NCBI RefSeq assembly: GCF_015670745.1
Contig: NZ_JADPCH010000023.1
Location: forward strand, 1 to 36,004
Source: Collinsella aerofaciens
GTDB lineage: Bacteria; Actinomycetota; Coriobacteriia; Coriobacteriales; Coriobacteriaceae
DNA length: 36,004 nucleotides
Reading direction: 5' to 3'
The notes under the pieces were generated by a model that was not told the origin of the DNA, did no database searches, and worked only from the letters and a program-made list of their open reading frames with translations. Position 1 is the stretch's first letter. Each line of letters starts with the position of its first letter. The position numbers and the translations under genes were made by a program. Positions 17,865 to 26,186 of the stretch are shown in pieces.

Positions 17865-18584
17865 CTATCGCTTGGAATTGACGCGGTAATGGAAGATCTC
17901 GGGGTGTGTGCGAGTGTGCGTCACCTCAAACAAGATGCCATCCGAGGTGTACGACTGACTCTCCATGACGGCAACGCAGTTGTATTTGCCGAGGTCAAGA
18001 TAGCTGCAGTCCTCATCGTTGGCGAGCTCGACACTCACCGTACGACGGCTCGCCATCACTTTGACACCGCGCTTGTGCTCCAGATAGCCGTAAATAGAAT
18101 CTGCCGCGATCTCGGGAGTCAGGCCCTTGGCGATCGACGCCAAAAAATAGCCATGGTCCACTTGGCGCGCGTCGCCGTTGAGGCTTCGGACACGCACTAC
18201 GCGAATCAACTCCTCGCCCACCTTAAAGCCCAGGTGACGAGAGAGTTGCTCGGTGCAAACCAGATGTTCGAAAGACTTAACGTCCGTCGATGCAACGGCA
18301 TTGTTGCGCTTTGCAAACTCGCCAAACGACTCAACCTCTTCGAGTGCGCCCAACATGTCGGTTTCGCCCTTAAGCCAAATAACGCGCACGCCCTTGCCGT
18401 GTATGGGCTGCACAAACATCCCGTCGGCCAGCATACCCAAGGCGCGACGGACGGTATTGCGAGTGCATCCGAACTCCGCGGTCAGCTCGGCTTCGGTTGG
18501 CAGCATCTCCTGAAACGCATAGGTCCCATTAATGATGCGCGAGCGTATTTCTCGGTAGATTCCTTCGTATATCGCTTTTGGCAT
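17865..18584 (-). CDS. TreR-like GntR/HutC-family repressor
   Basis: This 239-residue protein has a GntR winged helix (about residues 5-70; LPTEAELTAEFGCTRNTVRR, HGKGVRVI) and a UTRA ligand domain. The UTRA part resembles Bacillus TreR closely in layout: a DHGYFL strand, LTPEIAADSIYGYLEHKRGV, a DEDCSYLDL segment and a C-terminal FEVTHTRTHPEIFHYR. TreR binds trehalose-6-phosphate and TTGTATATACAA-like boxes. Similar boxes occur in front of this gene, the PTS gene, the ABC operon and malQ. GAGGTGAAAC precedes the ATG. It probably represses these genes until an imported phospho-disaccharide (maltose- or trehalose-6-phosphate) releases it; the ligand is inference. Confidence 0.88.
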   Translation of the reverse strand: MPKAIYEGIYREIRSRIINGTYAFQEMLPTEAELTAEFGCTRNTVRRALGMLADGMFVQPIHGKGVRVIWLKGETDMLGALEEVESFGEFAKRNNAVASTDVKSFEHLVCTEQLSRHLGFKVGEELIRVVRVRSLNGDARQVDHGYFLASIAKGLTPEIAADSIYGYLEHKRGVKVMASRRTVSVELANDEDCSYLDLGKYNCVAVMESQSYTSDGILFEVTHTRTHPEIFHYRVNSKR

Positions 18585-18638
18585 TGTTTCACCTCTACAT
18601 TATTCATTTCCGGCTAGGCACGATAGCATTTCTTAAAG

Positions 18639-18650
18639 TTGTTTAAACCG
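18639..18650. promoter_or_regulatory. Operator-like site TTGTTTAAACCG, regulator-gene promoter side
   Basis: Lies 55 bp upstream of the treR-like start, in the 229-bp divergent region between that gene and the PTS gene. Ten of twelve bases match the TTGTTTAAACAA consensus. Autoregulation is likely (inference). Confidence 0.55.
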
Positions 18651-18760
18651 AATATCGGTAAAGCGACAGGATTTAACCGTTGACGGTTTCTGTCATGCCC
18701 AAATCGGTTTCGCTCAAAACTGCCGGTACGACAATCGTCTGGTCCTCTACAATGAATCCA

Positions 18761-18772
18761 TTGTTTAAACGT
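18761..18772. promoter_or_regulatory. Operator-like site TTGTTTAAACGT, PTS-gene promoter side
   Basis: Lies 8 bp downstream of a -10-like TACAAT (18748-18753) and 42 bp before the PTS-gene ATG, well placed to block transcription. It shares TTGTTTAAAC with the site at 18639. Confidence 0.6.
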
Positions 18773-18813
18773 TTCCCCACGCGCAACGCGCCTCGATATT
18801 CGGAAGGCAGAAC

Positions 18814-21264
18814 ATGCTGCAAAAAATCCAACGCTTTGGCGGGGCAATGTTCGCGCCCGCCATGCTGTTTTCTATATCAGGCCTCATGGTCGGCGTCTCC
18901 GCTCTCGCAACGACTGCGGACATCGTCGGCGATCTCGCCGTATACGGAACCCCTTGGTACGTTTTTTGGACCATCATCCAGCGCGGCTCGTGGACGGTCT
19001 TTAAACGCCTCCCGCTCCTTTTTGCCGTAGCGCTGCCCATCGGTCTTGCCCAAAAACAACCGGCTCGTTGCTGCCTCGAGGCTCTCGTCGCCTATTTTGC
19101 CTACTGCTTCTTTTTGAGCGAGATCATTAAGCTGAGCGGAGACAACCTTGGACTTGAGTACCCGTCATCTTTGACCTCCGCCAGCGGTATCACCGTCATC
19201 GACGGCATCAAGACGCTCGACACCGGCATTATCGGCCCGCTGGCGGTATCGGCAACCGTCGTTGCCATCCATGACCGCTTCTACGATGCCAAGGTTCCCG
19301 ATTGGCTCGGCACCTTCTCGGGCTCCTCGCTGGTCTACCTCATCAGCTTTTTTGCCGTGTTTGCCCTTGCTACTATCTCGGCCGCCATCGTGCCCTACGT
19401 ATACGATGTAACCGATACGCTGCGTCACGCGCTTGCAGGCGTCGGTCCCTTTGGCGTGGGCATCTTTGTCTTTTTAGAACGAGCACTCGAGCCCTTTGGC
19501 CTGCACCACCTGCTCTACATGCCGATCTACTACGACAACCTGGTCATTAACGACGGCATCTACGCCACGTGGAGCAGTTTGCTCCCCATCCTCTCCCATA
19601 GCACGCGCCCCCTTAATGAGCTTGCGCCGTGGGCCGGTTTTACCGCCACCGGCTGGGTCAAGCTCTTTGGTCTTCCTGCCATCGCAGCTGCGTTCTACTC
19701 CACCGCAAAACCCGAGCGCCGCGCCGGCCTCAGGGTCATCCTTGTTCCCGCCATCATCGCCTCGGTGGTTTGCGGCGTTACCGAGCCACTCGAGTTTCTC
19801 TTTATGTTCACCCACCCCGGGCTCTTTTTGCTCTACGCCGTCTTATCGTCTTGCCTTGCCACAACCATGAATCTCTTTGGTATCGTCGGCATCTTCTCGG
19901 GCGGCCTCATGGAGATGGCAGCCTTCAACTTTATTCCGCTCATGCGCACGCATGCCGGTGCCTATCTTTTGGCGCTCGGTATCGGCCTTGCCTTTAGCCT
20001 CATCTTTTTTGTTAGTTTTCGAGCACTCATCTTGGTCTATGACCTTAAGACACCGGGCCGCGAGGATCATGTTGCCAATCGCGCAGCAATCGATTGTTTA
20101 ACGGGAAGCGACTTTGCCAAAGAGCAATCCCCCAATGACGAGGTCGATAGTCGATCCGATCAAGATCACGTCCTCGCTGAGCGGGTAATTCAGCTTTTAG
20201 GTGGCGTTGGCAATATCGTGGGCGCAACCAACTGCGCCACGCGCCTGCGCGTCGAGGTCGCAGACCCTTCCATCGTTGCAGATAACGCGTCGTTTGTCGC
20301 GGTGGGCGCCAAGGGCCTCATCATTACGGGCAAGACCGCCCAGGTGGTCATCGGCATCTCCGTTCCCCGCGTTAAAGAGCATTTTGACCAGATCATGGGC
20401 CTCGAGCCGGAATTTGCGCCCACCACCTCGGCCTCCCCTGCCGCCAGCGCAGCCCATAAGCGCGGCGATATCTGCTTCTTCGATATCGACGGAACGCTCG
20501 CCTGGCAAGACCCTCGAGTGGCACAAGAGCTTCCCGAGAGCGAGCGTGACCTGTCCCCTTATCCCAACGAGGCGGTCTCGCAGGCCATCCGCGATTTCGT
20601 TGCAAACGGCAACATGGCCTTTATCTGCACAGGACGCACCCTCAGCTGCATCCACCCCAAACTTCTTGAGCTGCCCTGGACCGGCATCGTCTGTCTTGCG
20701 GGCGGTTACGCCGAGATCAACGGACACGCAATTCGCGATCTGTCGATGACGCCCAGTATGCTGCAGCGTCTTGCCCCCTACCTTGAGCAATCGGGCGAGG
20801 TCATCCGCTTTGAGGGCCTCAACGGCGTCGTGCGCATGAGTGCCGATGCCCCCGATGCTCCCGGATACGCGCGCACCCTGGGCGACGCAGTCACGCAGCT
20901 GCAACATTACAGTGTCTACAAGATCTTGATGTCTACATCGCTCGCCAACCACATCGCTCAAGATAAGGCACTTGAGCCGCTGCTGTGCTTTAACGAGCTC
21001 GAACTCGAGGTAACCGAAATCTCGCCCCGCGAATGCACGAAGCGCGGGGGCATCCAGTCTGTACTCGACGCCCTCGATCCCCACCACGGAACCGTGTACG
21101 GCATCGGCGACGCCAGCAATGACGTCTCGCTGATGAACGCCGTCGATGTCGGCATTGCGATGGGCAACGCACCGGACTATCTCAAGGATAAGGCCGATTA
21201 CGTGACCGACACCGTCGATCACGACGGCGTCGTTGCGGCGCTCGAGCATTTTAGGCTGATTTAG
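18814..21264 (+). CDS. Alpha-glucoside PTS EIIC-EIIB permease fused to a Cof-type HAD phosphatase
   Basis: This 816-residue membrane protein has three parts. Residues 1-415 are an EIIC of the glucose/maltose superfamily, closest in pattern to GlvC/MalP alpha-glucoside permeases (MLQKIQRFGGAMFAPAMLFS, GIKTLDTGIIG, LERALEPFGLHHLLY, GVTEPLEF, LKTPGRE). Residues about 450-530 are an EIIB with phospho-acceptor Cys474 (NCATRLR). After an Ala/Ser-rich linker, residues about 551-816 form a HAD-IIB (Cof) phosphatase with FFDIDGT (Asp557 nucleophile, Asp559), ICTGRT, a Lys in CTKRGG and GIGDASNDVSLM (Asp766, Asp770). No EIIA is present, so it must borrow one. ATG at 18814 follows GGAAGG. The fusion suggests import with phosphorylation, then dephosphorylation of the same or a related sugar phosphate. 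No phospho-alpha-glucosidase gene lies nearby. Confidence 0.92.
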   Translation: MLQKIQRFGGAMFAPAMLFSISGLMVGVSALATTADIVGDLAVYGTPWYVFWTIIQRGSWTVFKRLPLLFAVALPIGLAQKQPARCCLEALVAYFAYCFFLSEIIKLSGDNLGLEYPSSLTSASGITVIDGIKTLDTGIIGPLAVSATVVAIHDRFYDAKVPDWLGTFSGSSLVYLISFFAVFALATISAAIVPYVYDVTDTLRHALAGVGPFGVGIFVFLERALEPFGLHHLLYMPIYYDNLVINDGIYATWSSLLPILSHSTRPLNELAPWAGFTATGWVKLFGLPAIAAAFYSTAKPERRAGLRVILVPAIIASVVCGVTEPLEFLFMFTHPGLFLLYAVLSSCLATTMNLFGIVGIFSGGLMEMAAFNFIPLMRTHAGAYLLALGIGLAFSLIFFVSFRALILVYDLKTPGREDHVANRAAIDCLTGSDFAKEQSPNDEVDSRSDQDHVLAERVIQLLGGVGNIVGATNCATRLRVEVADPSIVADNASFVAVGAKGLIITGKTAQVVIGISVPRVKEHFDQIMGLEPEFAPTTSASPAASAAHKRGDICFFDIDGTLAWQDPRVAQELPESERDLSPYPNEAVSQAIRDFVANGNMAFICTGRTLSCIHPKLLELPWTGIVCLAGGYAEINGHAIRDLSMTPSMLQRLAPYLEQSGEVIRFEGLNGVVRMSADAPDAPGYARTLGDAVTQLQHYSVYKILMSTSLANHIAQDKALEPLLCFNELELEVTEISPRECTKRGGIQSVLDALDPHHGTVYGIGDASNDVSLMNAVDVGIAMGNAPDYLKDKADYVTDTVDHDGVVAALEHFRLI

Positions 21265-21377
21265 GCACGCTCCATCAAACGCACGCCCGTTGTCCTAAAT
21301 CGCCAAAACTGCCGCGCTAAACGCCCTGATGTGGCAATATGTTGTCTGCATATTGCATCAATGCAACCTCAGAAAGA

Positions 21378-22403
21378 ATGCGAGAACCCGTGTCCAGTCC
21401 GTTTACCAGCTTTTTAGCCCAGCACTTTGACCAGATTAACGACTATCTGGCCACGTTCTTTGACGGACAGGCGACCTCTGCCGATATCGAGCGCTACCTG
21501 TATGCGCCGCTCTCGGCTTTTACGGCCAACGCCGGCAAGCGCCACCGCCCGCTTATCTGTATGCTCGCCGCAACCGCAGTGGGCGGCAGCTTTGAGAGCG
21601 CCCGCAGCGCCGCGGCAGCCATCGAGCATTTCCAGTCGGGCGCGCTGATCCACGACGACATCGCCGACAACGGACAGCTTCGTCGAGGCAAGCCCTGCAT
21701 GCACCTTACCGAGGGCACGGGCCTTGCCATCAATTGTGGCGACCTGGCGCTCACCATGGTCACCAAGACGGTTCTCGACGACCCTACGCTTGAGTCCGAC
21801 GTGAAGCTGCGCGTGCTCCACGAGCTTACCGAGATGATCGTCCGCACCATCGAGGGTCAAGCGCTCGACCTGGGTTGGGTCCGTGACGGGCGCTTTGATA
21901 TCTCGGTTGATGACTACCTGGACATGGCAACGCACAAGACCGCGTTTTACAGCGGAGCCACGCCGCTTGCCGCCGGAGCCATTATCGGCGGCGGCAGCGA
22001 TAAGCAAATCGAAGCGCTGCGCGCCTTTGGCCTGCACACGGGCCTTGCCTTTCAGATTCAGGACGACCTGCTCAACCTTGTCGGCACTAAGGAAGCCGCC
22101 AACAAGGACTTCCGCACCGACATCACCGAGGGCAAGCGCACGCTTGTCGCCGTACATGCCCTCTCTGATGAGCGCTACCACGACGAGGTCGAGGCGATTC
22201 TTTCCTCGGGCACCGATGATCCCGCGCAGCTCGCACGCGCCGTGGAGATCTTCCAAGAGACCGGCTCCATCGATTACGCCCACACTTACGCGCTCGACCT
22301 GACCGCTAAGGCCAAAGCGGCCATCGAGAACGTTGAGCTTGATCCGCACGCACGCGAGCTGTTCCTCTCCATGGCAGATTTCTTTGTGGAGCGCCTTAAC
22401 TAA
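21378..22403 (+). CDS. Polyprenyl diphosphate synthase (trans-isoprenyl family)
   Basis: This 341-residue cytoplasmic enzyme condenses isopentenyl diphosphate with an allylic primer to make geranylgeranyl or longer all-trans diphosphates for quinones or other isoprenoids. It has the GKRHRPLI motif, the first Asp-rich motif DDIAD (93-97) followed by LRRGKP, the HKTAFYSGATPLAAGA helix, and the second motif QIQDDLLN (with Asn in place of the last Asp, common in this group). The chain-length class cannot be read reliably. Start choice is uncertain: ATG 21378, ATG 21339 and GTG 21390 are all possible, none with a strong ribosome-binding site. It is 113 bp downstream of the PTS gene and probably independent of it. 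Confidence 0.88.
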   Translation: MREPVSSPFTSFLAQHFDQINDYLATFFDGQATSADIERYLYAPLSAFTANAGKRHRPLICMLAATAVGGSFESARSAAAAIEHFQSGALIHDDIADNGQLRRGKPCMHLTEGTGLAINCGDLALTMVTKTVLDDPTLESDVKLRVLHELTEMIVRTIEGQALDLGWVRDGRFDISVDDYLDMATHKTAFYSGATPLAAGAIIGGGSDKQIEALRAFGLHTGLAFQIQDDLLNLVGTKEAANKDFRTDITEGKRTLVAVHALSDERYHDEVEAILSSGTDDPAQLARAVEIFQETGSIDYAHTYALDLTAKAKAAIENVELDPHARELFLSMADFFVERLN

Positions 22404-22541
22404 CGGGGGTTATAAAACCTGTCAGCAGCGTATTTAGGCACAACTTGCTACACTGTTGAGTGCATGTTTATGCATCCCTTTGCGTTGTCTATCCGACAGA
22501 CGCTCAAATAGTACGAATGGTACGCCGAAAGGGGTTCGTTC

Positions 22542-23447
22542 ATGGAACCTATTACAACGGGCATGCAAGGAGCAGCCGTCGAGGACGTGCAGTCTCGTCT
22601 CCTGCAGCTCGGCTACACGATTGATGCCGCCGAAGTCACCGACAAGTACTTTGGAGCCACCACTGAGCAGGCCGTCAGCACCTTCAGGCTCGACAGCGGC
22701 CTTGCTGCCGGTCATGCCGTCGATATCCCCTGCTGGAGCGCCCTTGTAGACGCTTCGTATAAGCTGGGCGACCGCACCCTCTATCTGCGCATGCCCAATT
22801 TCCATGGCGCCGATGTGCAGGCCCTGCAGCGCGCTCTCAACGTTTTGGGCTTTGCCTGTGGCGAAGACGACGGCTACTTTGGTCCGCATACCGAGGCCGC
22901 CCTGCAGCAGTTCCAGGAAAATGTCGGCCTGTTTGCCGACGGCATGGCCTTCCAGGACACCTACGCCTACATCAACCGCCTGCACCATGTGTGGGAGGGC
23001 AAGCCCTCGGTCACCGAAGCCGAGTCCCGCATCGGTTTTGCTCGCGCCGCCAACGTGCTCGAGCGCTTCCAGATTGCCGTTATCGGCGAGGACCCCATCG
23101 CACGCAGTGTTGCGTCGCGCATGTGGAATATCGCCACGGCAACGACCGACAACAGCGGCATGATGCTCTGCGACTCCGAGGTCCCAACCGACGTTGACCT
23201 GGTGCTCGAGATCGCAAGCGACGAGCTGCCCGCCGACGCCGCACCGCGCGCCACGATTGCCCTCGCCGAGTGTCACAACCTGGCCCAGCGCATCCGTACT
23301 GCCAATGTTGCCGCGCAGCAGAAGCCGGCACGCATTCGCATTGAGCTCACGGGCATGACGCGCTACAACGGCACCTTCACGGCCAGCGACGCGCAGACAC
23401 TCGCCGTACGCCTGCTCGATGGCGTTTGCGATGCCCTCGCAGATTAG
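22542..23447 (+). CDS. Protein with two peptidoglycan-binding (PG_binding_1) domains and no signal peptide
   Basis: The 301-residue protein starts MEPITTGMQGAAVEDVQSRL, with AAAGGGG upstream. Residues about 5-70 and 80-140 are two PG_binding_1 repeats (VEDVQSRLLQLGY...YFGATTEQAVSTFR; VQALQRALNVLGF...YFGPHTEAALQQFQ). The C-terminal half (about 170-301) is an alpha/beta fold with RFQIAVIGEDPIARSVASR, VDLVLEIASDELP and a helical end, recalling the C-terminal Rossmann-like half of an N-acetylmuramoyl-L-alanine amidase or SpoIID partner, but without visible zinc ligands. Lack of a signal peptide or transmembrane helix is odd for a wall-binding protein. Function not established. It sits directly before tRNA-Gln. 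Confidence 0.8.
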   Translation: MEPITTGMQGAAVEDVQSRLLQLGYTIDAAEVTDKYFGATTEQAVSTFRLDSGLAAGHAVDIPCWSALVDASYKLGDRTLYLRMPNFHGADVQALQRALNVLGFACGEDDGYFGPHTEAALQQFQENVGLFADGMAFQDTYAYINRLHHVWEGKPSVTEAESRIGFARAANVLERFQIAVIGEDPIARSVASRMWNIATATTDNSGMMLCDSEVPTDVDLVLEIASDELPADAAPRATIALAECHNLAQRIRTANVAAQQKPARIRIELTGMTRYNGTFTASDAQTLAVRLLDGVCDALAD

Positions 23448-23485
23448 GTAAACTAAACGAGTTGCTTTTGGGCAACACCACACAT

Positions 23486-23560
23486 TGGGACGTAGTTCAA
23501 CGGTAGAACTCCGGTTTTTGGTGCCGGCTGTTGGGGGTTCGAATCCCTCCGTCCCAGCCA
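23486..23560 (+). tRNA. tRNA-Gln (anticodon UUG), CCA encoded
   Basis: A full cloverleaf is visible: acceptor TGGGACG / CGTCCCA, D stem GTTC / GAAC, anticodon stem CCGGT / GCCGG with loop TTTTGGT (anticodon TTG), variable CTGTT, T arm with GGTTCGAATCC, discriminator G and CCA. It starts 39 bp after the preceding CDS. Confidence 0.97.
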
Positions 23561-23567
23561 AAGAAAC

Positions 23568-23605
23568 AAGCCTCTCGAACGCATAACCGATCGGGAGGCT
23601 TTTCT
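23568..23605 (+). terminator. Intrinsic terminator after tRNA-Gln
   Basis: Stem AAGCCTCTCGA / TCGGGAGGCTT (one wobble pair) with a 12-nt loop is followed by TTCTTG, 8 bp after the CCA end. Confidence 0.85.
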
Positions 23606-23615
23606 TGTGAGCAAG

Positions 23616-23632
23616 CGGAGGGATTCGAACCC
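23616..23632 (-). repeat. Inverted 17-bp copy of the tRNA-Gln T arm
   Basis: On the reverse strand GGGTTCGAATCCCTCCG is identical to 23535-23551 of tRNA-Gln, including the T-loop and part of the acceptor 3' strand; flanking bases (CTTGC) differ from the tRNA. It could be the 3' remnant of another tRNA gene or of an attachment site. The 23561-23898 gap otherwise holds a terminator and palindromic element B, and no supported ORF. Confidence 0.6.
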
Positions 23633-23753
23633 GCAAGGAATCTACCTATATAAGACAGACGCCCCAGGCCCATAACGACCAAGAGCGCCTTGCATCTAGA
23701 ATTATCAGCCCTGTTCCGAAAAGCGAGCCGCATGCAACAACCAAGTAACCACA

Positions 23754-23890
23754 GGCCCCGGGAGAGCGGGGACACCGGCTTAGGTTTATCGCGAGTTCCG
23801 CACGAACAGGAGGCCACTTAATGTGGCCTCCGTCGTGAGCAGGACTGTAGAGCAGGAAACCTAAGCCGGTGTCCCCGCTCTCCCGGGGCC
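23754..23890 (+). repeat. Palindromic structured element, copy B
   Basis: Perfect 34-bp arms at 23754-23787 and 23857-23890 enclose the shared core: ATCGCGAGTTCCGCACG, apical hairpin GGAGGCCAC-TTAAT-GTGGCCTCC, GCAGGACTGTAGAGCAGG. Relative to copies A and C the apical stem has compensated base changes, and the outer arms are unrelated except for the inner AGGTTT/AAACCT. It ends 8 bp before the 3' end of the minus-strand JetD-like gene. Confidence 0.9.
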
Positions 23891-23898
23891 GGCGGAAT

Positions 23899-26082
23899 CT
23901 AATTGTTCAGCATGCGGTCGAAGCTTCCCGAGTCGCCATCCCGATAGTCTGCGGTCATCAGAATCTCCTGCGGAATGCGCCCGCCTTCACGCAGCACGTT
24001 GCGGAACTGCACGCGCGTGACCATGGGCAGATCCTTGATCGTCGCTGCCAGGTTCTGCGGCACGCCCTGGTTGGCAGCCGCGGGCTCGCACTCGCCGCCG
24101 GCCTTCACGCGACGCTTATGCTCGGCGAGCATGGCGCGGTACATGCCGGCATGCAGGCGAATCTCAACCACATTGGCATTGCGAGTCTGCTCGACAATGC
24201 GCGCGCCCTCGCGATCAATATCGCCTACGTAGTAGACGTAGTTAAAGCGATAGCCAATCTCAGCCAGATAATCGTCCAAGGCATGCGAGACGCTCGCCTT
24301 GCATCCGCCGCCAAAAATCACGCCGCCCACCTTGGTACCAAAGAGCTTGGCATGTTTGCGTCCGCGCAGGAGTTTGACGATCTCGTCGTAGGTATCCAGG
24401 TTCTCGACCATAATGAACGGCTTGTCGGCACCCAGCGTAAAGAAGCCCGTAAAGTGCACGGGGCGATTGGGGGCGACCTTGATCGCCTGCATGCTAATGC
24501 CCTTTTCGGTCATACGCCTGATCAGGCGCTCACCGTGCTTGCCGTCAAAAGCCTTCTCGTCGTTAAAGATCTGGTAGGCACGCTGGCGGCGCGAGGCAAC
24601 CGGCGTATCGGCACCTCGGTTCTGTTCGATCCAAGCCTGGATGATTGCGATTTCCTCGGCAATCTTGCGGTTGGACATCTCGTTGTGCTGAGTGCGCTGC
24701 GGAGCCTTTTTGCCGTCCTTGCCCTCGACCTTTACGATCTGTGTCTGCTGCTCCTTGATCTTAGAGAGCGCCGTAGGCGTAGGGACAACTTTGAGCAGCT
24801 GCCTGCCTAAAACGCGGGCAAGGGCAAACGCCGAGACCTCGCCGTGGACTGCCGACTTGGGCTGCTGGGCAGCGGTATCTGCTGCGGTAGACTCCGGCTT
24901 CTTCTGAGACTTGCGCTTAGAATCGCCTTGGGAATTGCGCTCGCGCTTCGGCATAGGCGCCTGCTTCTGCGGACGATCGGACTTACTCTCCTTCGCTGGC
25001 TGGCGCTTAGGCTGCCCCGAAGAAACCTCGACCTTCGCATCCTCGTCCTGCGGCGTGGTCTTCTCGGCTGCAGTCTCGGCATGGGAACTGCGGCCCCCAC
25101 GATGGCGACGGCGGCGAGGCTTGCTCGACGCGCCCTGCTCCGCCTGCTCATCAGTAGGTTGCTGACCCTTGGCCTCGGCATCAACCTCAAGCTGCGGCTC
25201 AACAGGCTTTTGCTCGCGAGCCACCGGCTCAACGGCCTTCTCGTCCTTCTCGCCCTGAGTGGTCGAAGCCGGCTCGCTCTTCTCCTGACGCCTTACGGGA
25301 TACGCGCGCCCCGCAAAACCACGTCCGGGACGGCATGAACCCGGAGCCTTCTTGGCAGACTCCTCAACATCGTCTGCAACCTCAGAAGACTCTTCAACCT
25401 CACGCGCGGCATCCTGCTGTGCAGCCTTAAAGTGAGCACCGCGACGGCGCTTGGGCTCTTGGGCCTCCACGGGCTTTTGCTCCTTCGTGGGCTTCTGCGA
25501 CTCGGCAGCAACCTCGGTCTCAACAGCCTCGGCATCCGTCTCACCCTTTTGAGCAACGGCGCGACGGAAGCGCTCCTGCTGGGCGCGGCGCTGCGCATCG
25601 CGCTTGCCACCCCCGCCAAAACCGCCGCGTCCTGCCTTGGCCGTAAAGGCACGCACGACGTTCTCATCGAGCAACTCATCGGTATCGACATGCTCACGCG
25701 GAGCAGTTTCTTCCACAGCAGGCACGTCAGCGGAATCCTCGACGACAAAATCCTCGACGGACTCGGCAGGCTGCTCCTGGGCATCACGGATCTCGGCATT
25801 GATGGTATAGAACGCCGGGCGCCCGTTAATGCCGCTACCCTCGATCTTGGTCACGATATTTGCCGCGATAAGTTCATCGCGCATCGCCTTGGTGTCACAT
25901 TCCTTATCGACGGAGCGGAAAATTTGCGCCAGCGCACTCGACTTAATCTTGAGCGCCTTGCGGCAGAGCAGGTCGTAGGCAACCAGCTTGGCACGCTCGG
26001 CAGAAAGCGACGTCTGGCTGCTCAGACGTTCAGCCAGGGCATCGACATTATTTTGGTTATCGGAATATACCGTCTTGGCCAC
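23899..26082 (-). CDS. Orphan protein with JetD/DUF2220-like TOPRIM C-terminus and long disordered region
   Basis: This 727-residue protein starts at a GTG (MAKTVYSDNQNNVDALAERL) preceded by GAAAGGGG. Residues about 1-100 look like one or two helix-turn-helix units. About 105-420 is low-complexity, rich in Glu, Lys, Ala, Gln and Arg, with RGGFGGGGKRD and RRRRHRGGRSS patches, probably disordered and nucleic-acid binding. The C-terminal part (about 430-727) resembles the JetD/DUF2220 nuclease domain of Wadjet systems, related to the TopoVIA/Spo11 TOPRIM: Glu560 (MVENLDTYDE), GGVIFGGGCKAS, and YYVGDIDREGARIV with Asp621 and Asp623 as metal ligands. No jetA, jetB or jetC neighbours are present, so plasmid defence is not supported by context. 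The family assignment rests on motif reading alone. Confidence 0.7.
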   Translation of the reverse strand: MAKTVYSDNQNNVDALAERLSSQTSLSAERAKLVAYDLLCRKALKIKSSALAQIFRSVDKECDTKAMRDELIAANIVTKIEGSGINGRPAFYTINAEIRDAQEQPAESVEDFVVEDSADVPAVEETAPREHVDTDELLDENVVRAFTAKAGRGGFGGGGKRDAQRRAQQERFRRAVAQKGETDAEAVETEVAAESQKPTKEQKPVEAQEPKRRRGAHFKAAQQDAAREVEESSEVADDVEESAKKAPGSCRPGRGFAGRAYPVRRQEKSEPASTTQGEKDEKAVEPVAREQKPVEPQLEVDAEAKGQQPTDEQAEQGASSKPRRRRHRGGRSSHAETAAEKTTPQDEDAKVEVSSGQPKRQPAKESKSDRPQKQAPMPKRERNSQGDSKRKSQKKPESTAADTAAQQPKSAVHGEVSAFALARVLGRQLLKVVPTPTALSKIKEQQTQIVKVEGKDGKKAPQRTQHNEMSNRKIAEEIAIIQAWIEQNRGADTPVASRRQRAYQIFNDEKAFDGKHGERLIRRMTEKGISMQAIKVAPNRPVHFTGFFTLGADKPFIMVENLDTYDEIVKLLRGRKHAKLFGTKVGGVIFGGGCKASVSHALDDYLAEIGYRFNYVYYVGDIDREGARIVEQTRNANVVEIRLHAGMYRAMLAEHKRRVKAGGECEPAAANQGVPQNLAATIKDLPMVTRVQFRNVLREGGRIPQEILMTADYRDGDSGSFDRMLNN

Positions 26083-26186
26083 GGGGCCCCTTTCATATGT
26101 ACACATATACGTCTATATGGTACAACGCGCGCCCTTATCCACGCAAAACATCTGCGAGAACACTCGGGCGTCGCCCGCTTTTGCAT

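Noticed and set aside
23497-23817. Minus-strand ORF of 106 aa ending GGIRTPNSRHQKPEFYR
   Set aside because: It is a translation of the antisense of tRNA-Gln plus part of palindromic element B; this peptide is a well-known artefact of tRNA regions.
23899-26082. Complete Wadjet (JetABCD) defence system
   Set aside because: Only a JetD-like C-terminal domain is present; the neighbours are a tRNA and a cstA transporter, with no SMC-like or MukBEF-like genes.
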